64,000 nt of DNA from Megaustenia siamemsis (GCA_032433765.1 JAVIAB010000049.1:25609151-25673150); one strand, 5' to 3'. Counted from the stretch's first letter, positions 32,826 through 43,440 are shown. Program-made: numbers and translations. Notes: generated from the letters alone by a model not told the origin.

Positions 32826-33048
32826 TTATTATTATTTAACATAATTAATAATTTAATATAACTATTATTTAACAGTTACAGTTACAGCTATCATTCATTC
32901 ATAAATAGAATAACATAAATATCATTTCAATTTCATTTGATTTATCAGTTATTATATTTATTATAATAATAACAACTGATAAATCATAAATGCAATTATA
33001 TTTATGTTATTCTATTTATGAAATGATAGCTGTAACTGTTAAATATCT
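32822..33048. repeat. AT-rich palindrome (~85 bp arms) inside an RTE-A copy
   Basis: ATTTAACAGTTACAG... at about 32868-32957 is repeated in reverse complement at about 32966-33046 (for example TAGAATAACATAAAT against ATTTATGTTATTCTA), with a few mismatches and a very short loop. RTE-A sequence runs on both sides, so it is a fold-back type insertion into intron 1. No coding content. Confidence 0.82.
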
Positions 33049-33505
33049 GTTATTTATCATTCTGTTGTTGACCTTCTGCCAAACCATTCTTTTAAGCTGT
33101 CTGGTATCTTTTCTCTTTGCTTCCCTTTATACATTATCTCTTCATACATACCTAAATTTTCCGGGTTGTCACTACTATATATATTATTATATTCCAGCTG
33201 TTCCCTTTTTATTACATGACTAAAAAATGATGATTGTTTCTTCCTAATATTTGAAATTAGCTCTCTTTTTGCTTTGACCTCTTGCGGAACGCTTCCATTA
33301 CTCTTCTTAGCTGTCCATTCTCAACACTATTCTGTAAAACCACAATTCTACAGTCTTCAGTGATTTTTTTTTGTCTGTTGTCCTATTGTCCATGATTCAC
33401 ATCCATATGTTAAAGACTGGCTCTACAATACATAACTTTTAAGAACTCTTTTTTTTGTTTCTGTTGTCAAAAATGGATCGTATGAGTATCTTCCTCATTT
33501 CAAAT
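33046..33505 (-). mobile_element. RTE-A LINE, C-terminal copy (right part)
   Basis: Reverse strand matches the RTE-A tail (RRSTTE region, then the CESWTIGQQ region), with small insertions such as a TATATATTATTATA stretch at about 33177. Dead copy in intron 1. Confidence 0.85.
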
Positions 33506-33639
33506 AATAAATAACTTTAAACTGAGTTGGTTCGTATTGCCAACTGAGTTATTTAAAATTTAAAACTTGTGTCTTTTATTGAAAACAAGAAATATATTTA
33601 TTTATTATTATTAAAATAATAATTAAATAAAATACATAT

Positions 33640-33895
33640 GTAAAGTAGAAGATTAAAGAGCCCCGTCATGCCAAGTGGCGTATAGGGAACAGGGTGTTAG
33701 TGACATAATTTTTACAGACATTTGGCACATGATTTTTGGTGTAAAGTGGTCGGTATTATGCCGAACCGCTTCACTTTCCCAGAAAAAATCAGATACCCAT
33801 TTAAGGCTGGGTGAACCGGAAGCCGTCGGTCAGGATTGAACCCGACCTCATGTCCTTTGTAGTCCAGTTCACTAACCACTGAGCTATCACGGCTC
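33640..33895 (-). mobile_element. SINE-2, intron 1 copy
   Basis: Full-length on the - strand: GTGATAGCTCAGTGGTTAGT at the right and the CACTTGGCATGACGGGGCTC end at the left. Confidence 0.86.
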
Positions 33896-33919
33896 AAATA
33901 CATATGTATTGTACACATA

Positions 33920-34205
33920 TTCTATCTATCTATCTATTGACCTTTTGAGCCGTAGCTGGCCCATAGGGCGTACTCCTTCTCCTATCTGAATTTTTGTTCT
34001 AGCAGTTTTCTTTTAAAGATATTTTTATCAAATCTCGCCATTTGTCTCTGTTCTATGCAAGCAGCTCTATCTCACTGAGGGAGCCGAATCCTGCTGCTCT
34101 TGCCTCTCTCATCAATGTTCTTCTCAGTGTCTCTCCTGGTCTTTCTCTTTTCCTCTTACCTGTTGTTTCCCATGTGATGGCTTGCTTTGCTATTCGGTTA
34201 TTATA
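33920..34205 (-). mobile_element. RTE-C LINE 3' end, intron 1
   Basis: Carries the (GATA)n tail with GGGCCAGCTACGGCTCAAAA and the C-terminal coding block (RNRIAKQAITWETTG, LREARAAGFGSLSEI-like). 5'-truncated at about 34205. Confidence 0.85.
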
Positions 34206-34289
34206 TGTATACATATTAATATCACTTTTTTATATTTTGTGTATTACAGTTAGTGTTTAAAATGTATTATAGGTCAAGAATACCAGAAC

Positions 34290-34425
34290 AATAATTTAAC
34301 TTTTATGCAAACTTGACTTAACAACTGAGTTACAATAACTTAACTTTTATGCAAACTTGACTTAACAACTGAGTTACAATAACTTAACTTTTATGCAAAC
34401 TTGACTTAACAACTGAGTTTTAACT
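34290..34425. repeat. 45 bp repeat, three copies
   Basis: AACTTAACTTTTATGCAAAC followed by TTGACTTAACAACTGAGTTA is repeated three times with almost no differences. Confidence 0.88.
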
Positions 34426-34799
34426 TTCGCTTACTTTACTGTACTACTTGATATTGTCTAACATTTTATAATACAAATTCATAACTTGTTTTCTCCTAAT
34501 TGATGAAAGTCATACATACAGTACAATTAAGGCATCATGTCATTGGTTCGCTCGTTTCAAGGGTTATAACTCTCATATTTACATTATTAAATCACTTTGA
34601 CTTGGTTCATGGTACTTTGTTGGTTCATGGTACTTTGATGCTTCTAAATGAAAGAAATAAAAAGCCCATGTTGTATCCACATGCTGAAGAGCTGATTAAC
34701 CTCGTGTTGGCCAGTTTATAACGTGGAAGTGAGTTCTGGACGTGCGACTGAGTGAGTTTAGACCATCCACAGCATTGACTTTTCAGCAATAAAATCAAC
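34426..34799. other. Intron 1 spacer, nothing recognised
   Basis: Contains a local 18 bp duplication (GGTTCATGGTACTTTG twice, 34604-34637). The open frames of 73 and 84 codons show no domain. Confidence 0.4.
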
Positions 34800-34945
34800 A
34801 ATAATGACAAGAGATACACAGAGCTGGAGTCATCAGTCGCTGGACACTGTGAGACTTGCTGAGTAGGGGATCTGAGCACCTATGGACTATTGTGTTCGGA
34901 GTGCAATGATGATAACTCACAAATAACTCAATAACTTTGATAAAA
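34800..34945 (+). mobile_element. I-B LINE 3' tail
   Basis: Matches the last ~130 bp of the I-B copies at 8886-9330 and 47926-48375 (CAGTCGCTGGACACTGTGAG, TCTGAGCACCTATGGA) and ends AATAACTCAATAAC. Confidence 0.82.
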
Positions 34946-35154
34946 ATGTCTAAATAGTCCTTTGTGGTTTAAAACAAGCTAGCTAGATAACCCTTGATGG
35001 AAATAATGATACATTAATTATGTCTGTACAACAATTAGAAAAAAGTTATGAATTTTTAAGTGTATTCAATTGTACATAAATTCAATAACAAACACACAGA
35101 GAACAAAAATCAATATTCAAGGTTGGCTTTTTTCAGAGTGGTGTTCAGGTGTAT

Positions 35155-35432
35155 ACCTTCTATCTATCTATTGTCCTTTCGAGCCAAAGACGGCACATAG
35201 GGCAGAACTACAATCTCAAACAGAAACCTTGTGTGCCAAAATGGCACATATTGCATAGATCACTGCTTCTAAAATCTATGATTCTGTTTCCATAACAATG
35301 CTTTTACAATGACAGCTTGTCAAGCCATCGATCAATCTCCTTAGTCGCCTCTTACGACATGCATGGAAGGTCACAGTGTTACTATTCTTTACTTCCCACA
35401 TAATGAGGCCCCGGTAACACACGGGAGACCTT
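35155..35432 (-). mobile_element. SINE-6, solo copy
   Basis: A ~275 bp non-coding repeat. Its 3' end on the - strand is CTATGTGCCGTCTTTGGCTC, GAAAGGACAATAGATAGATA, which closely resembles the RTE-C LINE 3' end. Its 5' side contains CGTAAGAGGCGACTAAGGAG. Copies at 38428-38695 and 49721-49995 are inserted into SINE-2. The shared tail suggests mobilisation by RTE-C machinery. Confidence 0.75.
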
Positions 35433-35529
35433 GGACATACTGTAACCAATGATGGATGAAAAATGTAAAACTGAAATAAACAAAAGAATGAGAATGGCAA
35501 AAAGTAATTTTAATGTCATTAAAAATATA
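35433..35529 (+). mobile_element. RTE-D LINE, part left of a fold-back insertion
   Basis: Reads YLGHTVTNDG and EINKRMRMAKSNFNVIKN, then is interrupted. The coding sequence resumes at 35878. Confidence 0.75.
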
Positions 35530-35890
35530 AGGAAAAATAAAAAATAGAAAAAATGGTATGTTAGAAGCTTTACGCGATAAGTAGACGACACAGATTAAAC
35601 GTCGATTCGGCCCAATTGGCCTTCAGCAGGAACAAACAAAAAAAACACACACAGATATGTAACACATATCCGTGTGTGTGTGTTTTTTTTTTTTTTTTGT
35701 TTGTTTGTTTGTTCCTGCTGAAGGCCTATTGGGCTGAAAAATCGTTTAATCTGTGTCGTCCACTAATCACGTTAAGCTTCTAACATACCATTTTTTCTAT
35801 TTTTTTTTTTTCCTCACATTCAGCTTTACTGCAGCTTCGCATTTTTATGCATTCATTTGCATTTCTTTGCCTTAACCCATTAAAAATATA
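35517..35890. mobile_element. Fold-back element, 348 bp, 13 bp duplication
   Basis: CATTAAAAATATA at 35517-35529 and 35878-35890 brackets an inverted-repeat element, 35530-35877. The arms (about 150 bp) carry ATGGTATGTTAGAAGCTTTA and the hammerhead-like core in opposite orientations (about 35598-35630 - and 35718-35750 +), meeting near a CACACA/GTGTGT loop. It split an RTE-D copy. Same family as 48578-49155. Confidence 0.85.
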
Positions 35891-36360
35891 CTACATCAAA
35901 ACAAATAACACCAGGGCTAAAACTAAGAGTAGCAATCTTCTCAATATTCCTATATGGTGCAGCAACAAGGACATTAGACCAGAAAACAGAACAGAAATTG
36001 AAGCCTTTGAAATATGGATTTATAGAAGAATAGTTAGAATTGGATGGAAAGAAAATAAAATAAATGATGAAGTCTTTAAAACAAATGAAATAAAAAAAGA
36101 ACTACCAACACAATTCAAACAAAGACAAATGAGATTTTTGGGACATGTTAAAAGACAGAGCAGCCTACTGAAACTAATCTTGGCAGTGCAAATACAAGGT
36201 AAAATAGGCAGAGGTAGACAAAACTAACATGGGCGAGTAACATCAAAAGATGGACAAGTCAATCTATGACAGCCTACACTATCAAAGCAAGAAACAGAGT
36301 AAAATGGCGATCCATGTAGCCAACCTTCGCTGCGGAGAAGGAAATCGATGATGATGATGT
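35878..36360 (+). mobile_element. RTE-D LINE, C-terminal copy
   Basis: The 126-codon frame reads NNTRAKTKSSNLLNIPIWCS, IYRRIVRIGWKENKIND, QMRFLGHVKRQSSLLKLIL. A frameshift precedes the tail; (ATG)n ends at about 36358. Confidence 0.88.
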
Positions 36361-36405
36361 AACTATTGTAATAAACATAAAAGAACACAGAAGTAGTTAA
36401 ATTCA

Positions 36406-37146
36406 TAACTCTTGCAGTACGTTTTGCCGCATGTGCGCCAAGCCGATTTCAACCAGATATGTTTCGCCGCGTAGTGTTTCACTCTCTGTTTGATTAGTGT
36501 GAACTGTCGTCAAACTATATTCTTTTTACATGTCTTGTATCATTTTGGTATTGGTGAAATTTAATACATTGTTCAATTATCTAAAAATTCATATGTTATA
36601 TGTTAGATAAATATAAATATGTAGATTGATTCTTAAATTATATGAAAGTCAAACATGGACCCTTTCTAAATCATATTTAAGAAAGATTAATACGTGTGAG
36701 ATGCGTTGCTTGAGAAAAGTAACAAACAACACAAGAAGAGATAGAATACCAAATGAAACCATAAGAAAAATGGTAGGAACAAAACCCTGCCAAGAATATT
36801 TAGAACACAACTTAAATGGTTTGGCCACCTGGTCAGAATGAATCCTTACCAATCACCATCAAGGGCGTTCTTCTCGAGAATGCATGGAAAAAGACCAAGA
36901 GGAAGACCCAGAAGAAGATGGATAGATGCAGTGACAGAGACATGTAACAACAAAGGAAAATCACTAATTCAGACAGTTCGAGCAGCTCAAGAACGACAAA
37001 TGATATAAACCACGACACCTGTTAGGTATCAGTGAGAAAGAGAAAAGAAGAAAGAAGAAGAAGATTCTTAAAACCATGAACAATTTTGTCGCTGAAATCT
37101 CTTCTATTGCTTCAATAAGAAGCTTCTGTTTGGAAAATTGGATTAA
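36406..37146 (+). mobile_element. TTAA-type MITE, degenerate copy split by a LINE
   Basis: Outer parts (36406-36637 and 37063-37146) match the intact MITE at 42762-43031. The terminal repeats are eroded (TAACTCTTGCAGTACG; GCTTCTGTTTGGAAAA). The right end stops 30 bp before exon 2, so the MITE supplies the sequence just upstream of that splice acceptor. Confidence 0.78.
36628..37072 (+). mobile_element. RTE-E LINE insertion with 10 bp duplication
   Basis: GATTCTTAAA at 36628-36637 and 37063-37072 flanks a + strand RTE-E copy (YESQTWTLSKSYLRKIN, NETIRKMVGTKPCQEYLEH, GRPRRRWIDAVTETCNN) ending in a GAAAGAAGAAG tail. It is 5'-truncated and was inserted into the MITE. Confidence 0.9.
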
Positions 37147-37175
37147 TACTGATTCATTGATTTGCCACTTCTCAG

Positions 37176-37306
37176 TGATCTACATTGTTTACATCATCGT
37201 GTTCCTGACTGCTCTAATTGGAACATCGGCTGTACATTGTGGCTTTTTCTACTGGGTCATTGATTGGAACTTCCCGTCTCTCCGAGGGGCTGATAGCCTT
37301 TTACAG
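37176..37306 (+). CDS. ATP1B: Na+/K+-ATPase beta subunit, exon 2 (membrane segment)
   Basis: The acceptor CCACTTCTCAG is followed by TG, which completes the Leu codon begun in exon 1. Then come 43 codons: a single hydrophobic membrane helix (IYIVYIIVFLTALIGTSAVH, then CGFFYWVI) and the juxtamembrane WNFPSLRGADSLLQ. The donor is TTACAG/GTACTG and the exon ends in phase 0. The 81-codon frame that begins upstream at 37076 is not the exon start: its first 33 codons are MITE and intron. Confidence 0.9.
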
Positions 37307-37433
37307 GTACTGGTTTATTAGTTCCCCATTTTTTTCTTCAAGTAGGACAAAGTCCCTCTTGAGATGTGGATGCATTAGTCAGGCCTAAATTGCAGTTTGT
37401 AATAAATAAACTACCCATATTTGCTTGTTTTAG

Positions 37434-37581
37434 TATCAAAGTCAAATGGTGAGATTTGATAAAATATCTTTAAAAGAATTGAAAACTGCTAGAACAGAAA
37501 TTTAGATAAAAGGAGTATCTTGGTCTATGTCCTATGGGCCGGCTACAGCTCGAAAGGTCAATAGATAGATAATATCAAAGT
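37434..37581 (+). mobile_element. RTE-C LINE 3' end with 9 bp duplication
   Basis: TATCAAAGT at 37434-37442 and 37573-37581 brackets a 130 bp 5'-truncated copy ending CTATGGGCCGGCTACAGCTC, GAAAGGTCAATAGATAGATA. It defines the RTE-C 3' terminus precisely. Confidence 0.88.
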
Positions 37582-37644
37582 GGTATTTTCGTTACAGTCT
37601 TGTATATTTGACATTTGTGACCGATGATGGTCTAAGTTTACTAC

Positions 37645-38140
37645 AGTCTAATCATTTCTAAAACTAACATTGCTCATTCTTAAAACTAACATCGCTCATT
37701 CTTAAAACTAATATTACTCATTCTTAAAACTAATATTGCTCATTCTTAAAACTAATATTGCTCATTCTTAAAACTATATTACTCATTCTTAAAACTAATA
37801 TTACTCATTCTTAAAACTAATATTACTCATTCTTAAACTATTATTAGAATTGATCATTTTTAAAACTAATATTACTCATTCTTAAACTAATATTACTCAT
37901 TCTTAAAACTAATATTCCTCATTCTTAAACTAATATTGCTCATTCTTAAAACTAATATTGCTCATTCTTAAACTAATATTGCTCATTCTTAAAACTAATA
38001 TTACTCATTCTTAAAACTAATATTACTCATTCTTAAAACTAATATTGCTCATTCTTAAAACTAATATGGCTTAAAACTAATATTACTCATTCTTAAACTA
38101 ATATTGCTCATTCTTAAAACTAATATGGCTTAAACTAATA
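37645..38140. repeat. 22 bp minisatellite, intron 2
   Basis: The unit is TTCTTAAAACTAATATTGCT plus CA, about 22 copies with one-base indels in the A-run. Confidence 0.9.
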
Positions 38141-38353
38141 TTTTATGAGAGTCTTTCCAATTTGGGATTCACAATTTTAAAATGTGAAATTTGTAATTTA
38201 ATTAATGTGTGTAAATATACTATGAGGTGTGTTCAAATCAAAACCTGACCCAATGGCTTTATTACATATATATGTGTAAGGTACATAAGCAGGTGGGCAA
38301 GATTAAAATAAAATAATAGTTATGAAGCATGTACTTACCTAAGTTCATTCAGT

Positions 38354-38889
38354 AGATGGAGGGTGTAAAAAAAAAAAGTAAAGTACCCCAGTCATGCCAA
38401 GTGGCGTCTAGGGAATATGGTGTTCTATCTATCTATCTATTGTCCTTTCGAGCCGAAGTCGGCACATAGGGCAGAACCACAATCTCAAAAACAGAAACCT
38501 TGCATGCCAAAATGGCACATATTGCAGAAATCTCTGCTTCTAAAATCTATGGCTCTGTTTCCATAACAATACTTTTTACAATGACAGCTTGTCAAGCCAT
38601 CAATCAACCTCCTTAGTTGCCTCTTACGACATGCTTGGAAGGTCACAGTGTCACTATTCTTTACTCATAATGAGACCCCGGTAACACACAGGAAATGTGG
38701 TGTTAGTGACCATAAATTTTACAGACCTTCAGCACATGATTTTTAGGGTAATGTGGTCGGTATTACGCCCGTGCCGCTTCACTTTCCCAGGAAAAAATCC
38801 AGTACCCATTAAAGGCTGGGAAGCCGTCGGTTGGGATCGAACCCTACCCCTTGTCCGTTGTAGTCCAGTTCACTAAAGATGGAGGGTGT
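38354..38889 (-). mobile_element. SINE-2 carrying a SINE-6 insertion, 13 bp duplication
   Basis: AGATGGAGGGTGT at 38354-38366 and 38877-38889 shows that the composite inserted into the mariner. Inside, SINE-2 is split at about 38424 by SINE-6 (to about 38692), with GGAATATGGTGTT / GGAAATGTGGTGTT as a near-perfect inner duplication. The same composite with the same split point exists at 49680-50205. Confidence 0.88.
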
Positions 38890-39169
38890 GCCGTCCGGGA
38901 AATATAACTTTGGTTGCTCATTGAACCATTTTATGACCAAAGCCAGGATACCTGAATTGGAGTCAAATCGTTGTCCCGTTAGAGATATTTTTTAGAGGTC
39001 CAAACAATAAAAGTCACATGGTGACAGATCAGGGATACTGGGTGTTGCAGAAATTCCCACCATTTCCTTGTTAAAGCTTCTGCATAATGTTCATGTCATG
39101 TGGACGAGCATTGTCGTGCAGCAGAATCACACCACATGAAAGCATGCCGGGTCTCTTATTCTTGATGGC

Positions 39170-41310
39170 TGTAGGCAGATTGTCTAGTGTGTCTTGATGG
39201 CAGCATACAGGTTGTCTAGTGTGTCTTGATGGCTGTAGGCAGATTGTCTAGTGTGTCTTGATGGCAGCATACAGGTTGTCTAGTGTGTCTTGATGGCAGC
39301 ATACAGGTTGTCTAGTGTGTCTTGATGGCTGTAGGCAGATTGTCTAGTGTGTCTTGATGACAGCATACAGGTTGTCTAGTGTGTCTTGATGACAGCATAC
39401 AGGTTGTCTAGTGTGTCTTGATGGCAGCATACAGGTTGTCTAGTGTGTCTTGATGGCAGCATACAGATTGTCTAGTGCGTCTTGATGGCAGCATACAGGT
39501 TGTCTAGTGTGTCTTGATGGCAGCATACAGGTTGTCTAGTGTGTCTTGATGGCAGCATACAGGTTGTCTAGTGTGTCTTGATGGCTGTAGGCAGGTTGTC
39601 TAGTGTGTCTTGATGGCAGCATACAGGTTGTCTAGTGTGTCTTGATGGCAGCATGCAGGTTGTCTAGTGTGTCTTGATGGTAACATACAGGTTGTCTAGT
39701 GTGTCTTGATGGCAGCATACAGGTTGTCTAGTGTGTCTTGATGGCAGCATACAGGTTGTCTAGTGTGTCTTGATGGCAGCATACAGGTGTCTAGTGTGTC
39801 TTGATGGCAACATACAGATTGTCTAGTGTGTCTTGATGGCAGCATACAGGTTGTCTAGTGTGTCTTGATGGCAGCATACAGGTTGTCTAGTGTGTCTTGA
39901 TGGCAGCATACAGGTTGTCTAGTGTGTCTTGATGGCAACATACAGATTGTCTAGTGTGTCTTGATGGCAGCATACAGGTTGTCTAGTGTGTCTTGATGGC
40001 TGTAGGTAGGTTGTCTAGTGTGTCTTGATGGCAGCATACAGGTTGTCTAGTGTGTCTTGATGGCAGCATACAGGTTGCCTAGTGTGTCTTGATGGCAGCA
40101 TACAGGTTGTCTAGTGTGTCTTGATGACAGCATACAGGTTGCCTAGTGTGTCTTGATGGCAGCATACAGGTTGTCTAGTGTGTCTTGATGGCTGTAGGCA
40201 GGTTGTCTAGTGTGTCTTGATGGCAGCATACAGGTTGCCTAGTGTGTCTTGATGGCAGCATACAGGTTGTCTAGTGTGTCTTGATGGCAGCATACAGGTT
40301 GCCTAGTGTGTCTTGATGGCAGCATACAGGTTGCCTAGTGTGTCTTGATGGCAGCATACAGGTTGTCTAGTGTGTCTTGATGGCAGCATACAGATTGTCT
40401 AGTGTGTCTTGATGGCAGCATACAGGTTGTCTAGTGTGTCTTGATGGCAGCATACAGGTTGTCTAGTGTGTCTTGATGGCAGCATACAGGTTGTCTAGTG
40501 TGTCTTGATGGCAGCATACAGGTTGTCTAGTGTGTCTTGATGGCAGCATACAGATTGCCTAGTGTGTCTTGATGGCAGCATGCAGGTTGTCTAGTGTGTC
40601 TTGATGACAGCATACAGGTTGTCTAGTGTGTCTTGATGGCAGCATACAGGTTGTCTAGTGTGTCTTGATGACAGCATACAGGTTGTCTAGTGTGTCTTGA
40701 TGGCAGCATACAGGTTGTCTAGTGTGTCTTGAGGCTGTAGGCAGGTTGTCTAGTGTGTCTTGATGGCAGCATACAGGTTGTCTAGTGTGTCTTGATGACA
40801 GCATACAGGTTTGTCTAGTGTGTCTTGAAGGCAGCATACAGGTTGTCTAGTGTGTCTTGATGGCTGTAGGCAGGTTGTCTAGTGTGTCTTGATGGCTGTA
40901 GGCAGGTTGTCTAGTGTGTCTTGATGGCAGCATACAGGTTGTCTAGTGTGTCTTGATGGCAGCATGCAGGTTGTCTAGTGTGTCTTGATGACAGCATACA
41001 GGTTGTCTAGTGTGTCTTGATGACAGCATACAGATTGTCTAGTGTTTCTTGATGACAGCATACAGATTATCTAGAGTGTCTTGATGGCAGCATACAGGTT
41101 GTCTAGTGTGTCTTGAAGGCAGCATACAGGTTGTCTAGTGTGTCTTGAAGGCAGCATACAGGTTGTCTAGTGTGTCTTGAAGGCAGCATACAGGTTGTCT
41201 AGTGTGTCTTGAAGGCAGCATACAGGTTGTCTAGTGTGTCTTGATGACAGCATACAGGTTGTCTAGTGTGTCTTGATGACAGCATACAGGTTGTCTAGTG
41301 TGTCTTTGTA
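39170..41310. repeat. 32 bp minisatellite inside mariner transposase
   Basis: About 67 copies of TGTCTTGATGGCAGCATACA plus GGTTGTCTAGTG. The unit on the - strand encodes the transposase words TLDNLYAAIK, and both ends run into transposase sequence (YKDTLDNL on the right, AIKNKRPG on the left). Sub-variants (GGCTGTAGGCAG, GACAGC, GAAGGC) are scattered in blocks. Confidence 0.93.
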
Positions 41311-41751
41311 GCAGATGGTATTGATGCTCACACCAGGCTTTTTAAAGTCTACCAACAGAATTCCTTCATGGTAAAATAAATGCAAATGGATTCCGTATGA
41401 CACTGGCATTTTTCCAGGGGCCTGCAACAAAACTAATGAATACTGCGCTGAAAATTAACACATAATCAACTGCATGTTCATGTTGGCTCTTTAGGTTAGA
41501 TGTGACAAGTTCATACCTCCTATGAATATCCACTAGGCACAGCTCGGGCAGGTTTCATTTGAACATGCCTTGTATTTCAGTTGAGAAATATAAAAGATAA
41601 ACAACTCTCAGAGACTGACAATTTTGAAACCTTCTGGTGTGCATTATTTAATGTTTAAACACAACTGTGTTAATTTAAATTATAACTTCATGTAATCAAG
41701 TTGAGTGTACCCGAGAAGTAAATTATGCAAATTATATTCTGAAAAATGATG

Positions 41752-42245
41752 AAGTAATGAGGAAGATACTGTGCAATCTATTTTTGTGAATAGAAACTAA
41801 AAAAACAGTTCTTAAATGTTATGTAGAGCCAGTCTTATCATATGGATGTGAGTCATGGACAATACGACAACAGAAAAGAAAATCACTGGAGGCTGTAGAA
41901 ATGTGGTTTTACAGAAGAATGTTGAGAATACGATGGACAGCTAAGAAGAGTAATGAAAACGTTCTGAAAGAGGCCAAAGCATGAAGACAGCAAATATCCA
42001 ATATTAGGAAGAAACAATCATCATTTTTTGGCCATGTAATGAGAAGGGAATGGCTGGAATATATTGTGACAACTGGGAAAAGTGAGGGACGAAGAGATAG
42101 AGGGAAGCAAAGAGAAAAGATACCAGACAGCTTACAAGAATGCTTGGAAGGTCAACAACAGAAATGATAAATAGCCTTCGAGATCGAAAGTTGTGGGAAG
42201 ACATGATCACCTATGCCTGCAGCCATGGTACTTGATGATGATGAT
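41752..42245 (+). mobile_element. RTE-A LINE, C-terminal copy, intron 2
   Basis: Reads LKCYVEPVLSYGCESWTI, RRMLRIRWTAKKSNENV, with stops in KA*RQQIS and a frameshift in GHVMRREWLEYIVT. (TGATGA)n tail at 42234-42252. Confidence 0.88.
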
Positions 42246-42369
42246 GATGATTCTGAAAAAGAGATAAATGAATAAAATGGCTAAAATAGCAGCCACAAAC
42301 AGCAAGATCACGCAAATTAGACACTTTGCCCTTCCTATTTTGTGGTGGAGGAGTAAGGGCAACATCGTA

Positions 42370-42600
42370 ACACAAGAGTTTAGTGCTCTGTGCACACTGT
42401 GAGCTGTGCTTTTCTATCGGATGGTGTTTCTATATTCAGATTGCTTATGATGAAAGACGATATTATATGACGAAGGACAATTCATCTGCGTACAGTTTTG
42501 GTGCCGCTTGGCCTTATGTGTTTTGGCATGTGCTGTAGCTATGATGGGGACTGCAGTTGCCTTTCTTTGTTTGGATATTGATGTCCTAACATCATCAAGC
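42370..42600. repeat. Dispersed repeat Z, copy 2
   Basis: Diverged duplicate of 43033-43240: CTGTGCACACTGTGAGCTGT, GGCATGTGCTGTAGCTATGA, GGGGACTGCAGTTGCCTTTC. Element type unknown. Confidence 0.65.
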
Positions 42601-42761
42601 GCTATACATTAAAAAAAATATGACGATCATCATTTTTAGGACGGGAACTTCTGGTCAATATGGTGGATAGGTGGCAGGAATCGTTAAAGGCTATCTGAAA
42701 AGTGTTTCCTTGTTGCAGTTTCCTCATATTCCAAGTCTGGCTTGCTACAGGAGCTACTGAG

Positions 42762-43031
42762 TTAACTCTTTCCGTACGTTTCGCCGCACTGTGCGCCATG
42801 CTCAATTTGATTAGTGTGAATGCCATCAAACCATATTCATTTTACATGTCTTGTATCATCTTGATATTGGTGAAATCTAATACCTTGTTCAATTATCTAA
42901 ACATTCATATATAATATGTTATATGTTAGATAAATATAAATATGTAGATTGATTCTTAAAACCATGAACAATTTTGTCACTTAAATCTCTTCCATTGCGT
43001 CGATAAAAAGCTTCCATACGGAAAGAGTTAA
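42762..43031. mobile_element. MITE, 270 bp, TTAA-flanked (piggyBac-like)
   Basis: The ends are TTAACTCTTTCCGTACG and CATACGGAAAGAGTTAA, a 17 bp inverted repeat including the TTAA. TTAA duplications are the hallmark of piggyBac-type transposition. No coding sequence. Other copies: 36406-37146 (split) and 59474-59567 (partial, opposite strand). Confidence 0.85.
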
Positions 43032-43032
43032 G

Positions 43033-43440
43033 TCCCCTGTGCACGCTGTGCGCTTCACCCATTTTGATCATGTTTCGATATTCCAATTGCTTATGATGAA
43101 TGAAGATATCATATGACAGGGAACAGATGTGTGTGTTCACTTTCTGTGCAGTTTCGCCTTATATCTTTTGGCATGTGCTGAGACTGCTATGATGGGGACT
43201 ACAGTTACCTTTCTTTGTTTGGGAGATGAGTTAGTAATTTGGATGATTCCACTGACACAGGTGGTTGAGCAATTATGGATTTTAATTTGTTTGCAGTGAT
43301 ACCGGGGCCTTCCATAACCATAAAAGGCTATTTGGATATTTGATGAGATGTTATTCGGATGATTCCACTGACATGGGCAGTTGAGCAATTATGGATTTTA
43401 ATTCGTTTGCAGTGACACCGGGGCCTTCAAATAACTATAA
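43033..43440. repeat. Dispersed repeat Z, copy 3, with internal duplication
   Basis: GGATGATTCCACTGACA...GAGCAATTATGGATTTTAAT occurs twice (about 43240-43310 and 43357-43430). The block matches 1245-1415 in reverse. Lies just upstream of exon 3. Confidence 0.7.

Larger units (their letters stand above)
38222..41575 (-). pseudogene. Mariner-type DNA transposon, broken, intron 2
   Basis: The terminal repeats are recognisable: TGAGGTGTGTTCAAATCAAA at 38230 and, in reverse complement, AAGGCATGTTCAAATGAAAC at about 41575, next to TA. The - strand carries transposase pieces in order: EGILLVDFKKPGVSINTICY, then CYKDTLDNL (41310), then after a 2.1 kb array AIKNKRPGMLSCG, GVILLHDNARPH (second catalytic Asp), WWEFLQHP, PDLSPCDF (third Asp, other frame) and GQRFDSNSG. 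It has frameshifts, an N-terminal deletion, a minisatellite expanded inside the coding sequence and a SINE inserted near its C-terminal end. It is clearly inactive. Confidence 0.85.

Noticed and set aside
37076..37175. Start codon at 37076 for a membrane protein
   Set aside because: The first 33 codons are MITE and intron sequence. The exon phase from 37176 joins exon 1 exactly.
37649..41310. CRISPR-like arrays
   Set aside because: The repeats are contiguous, with no unique spacers, and the DNA is eukaryotic.
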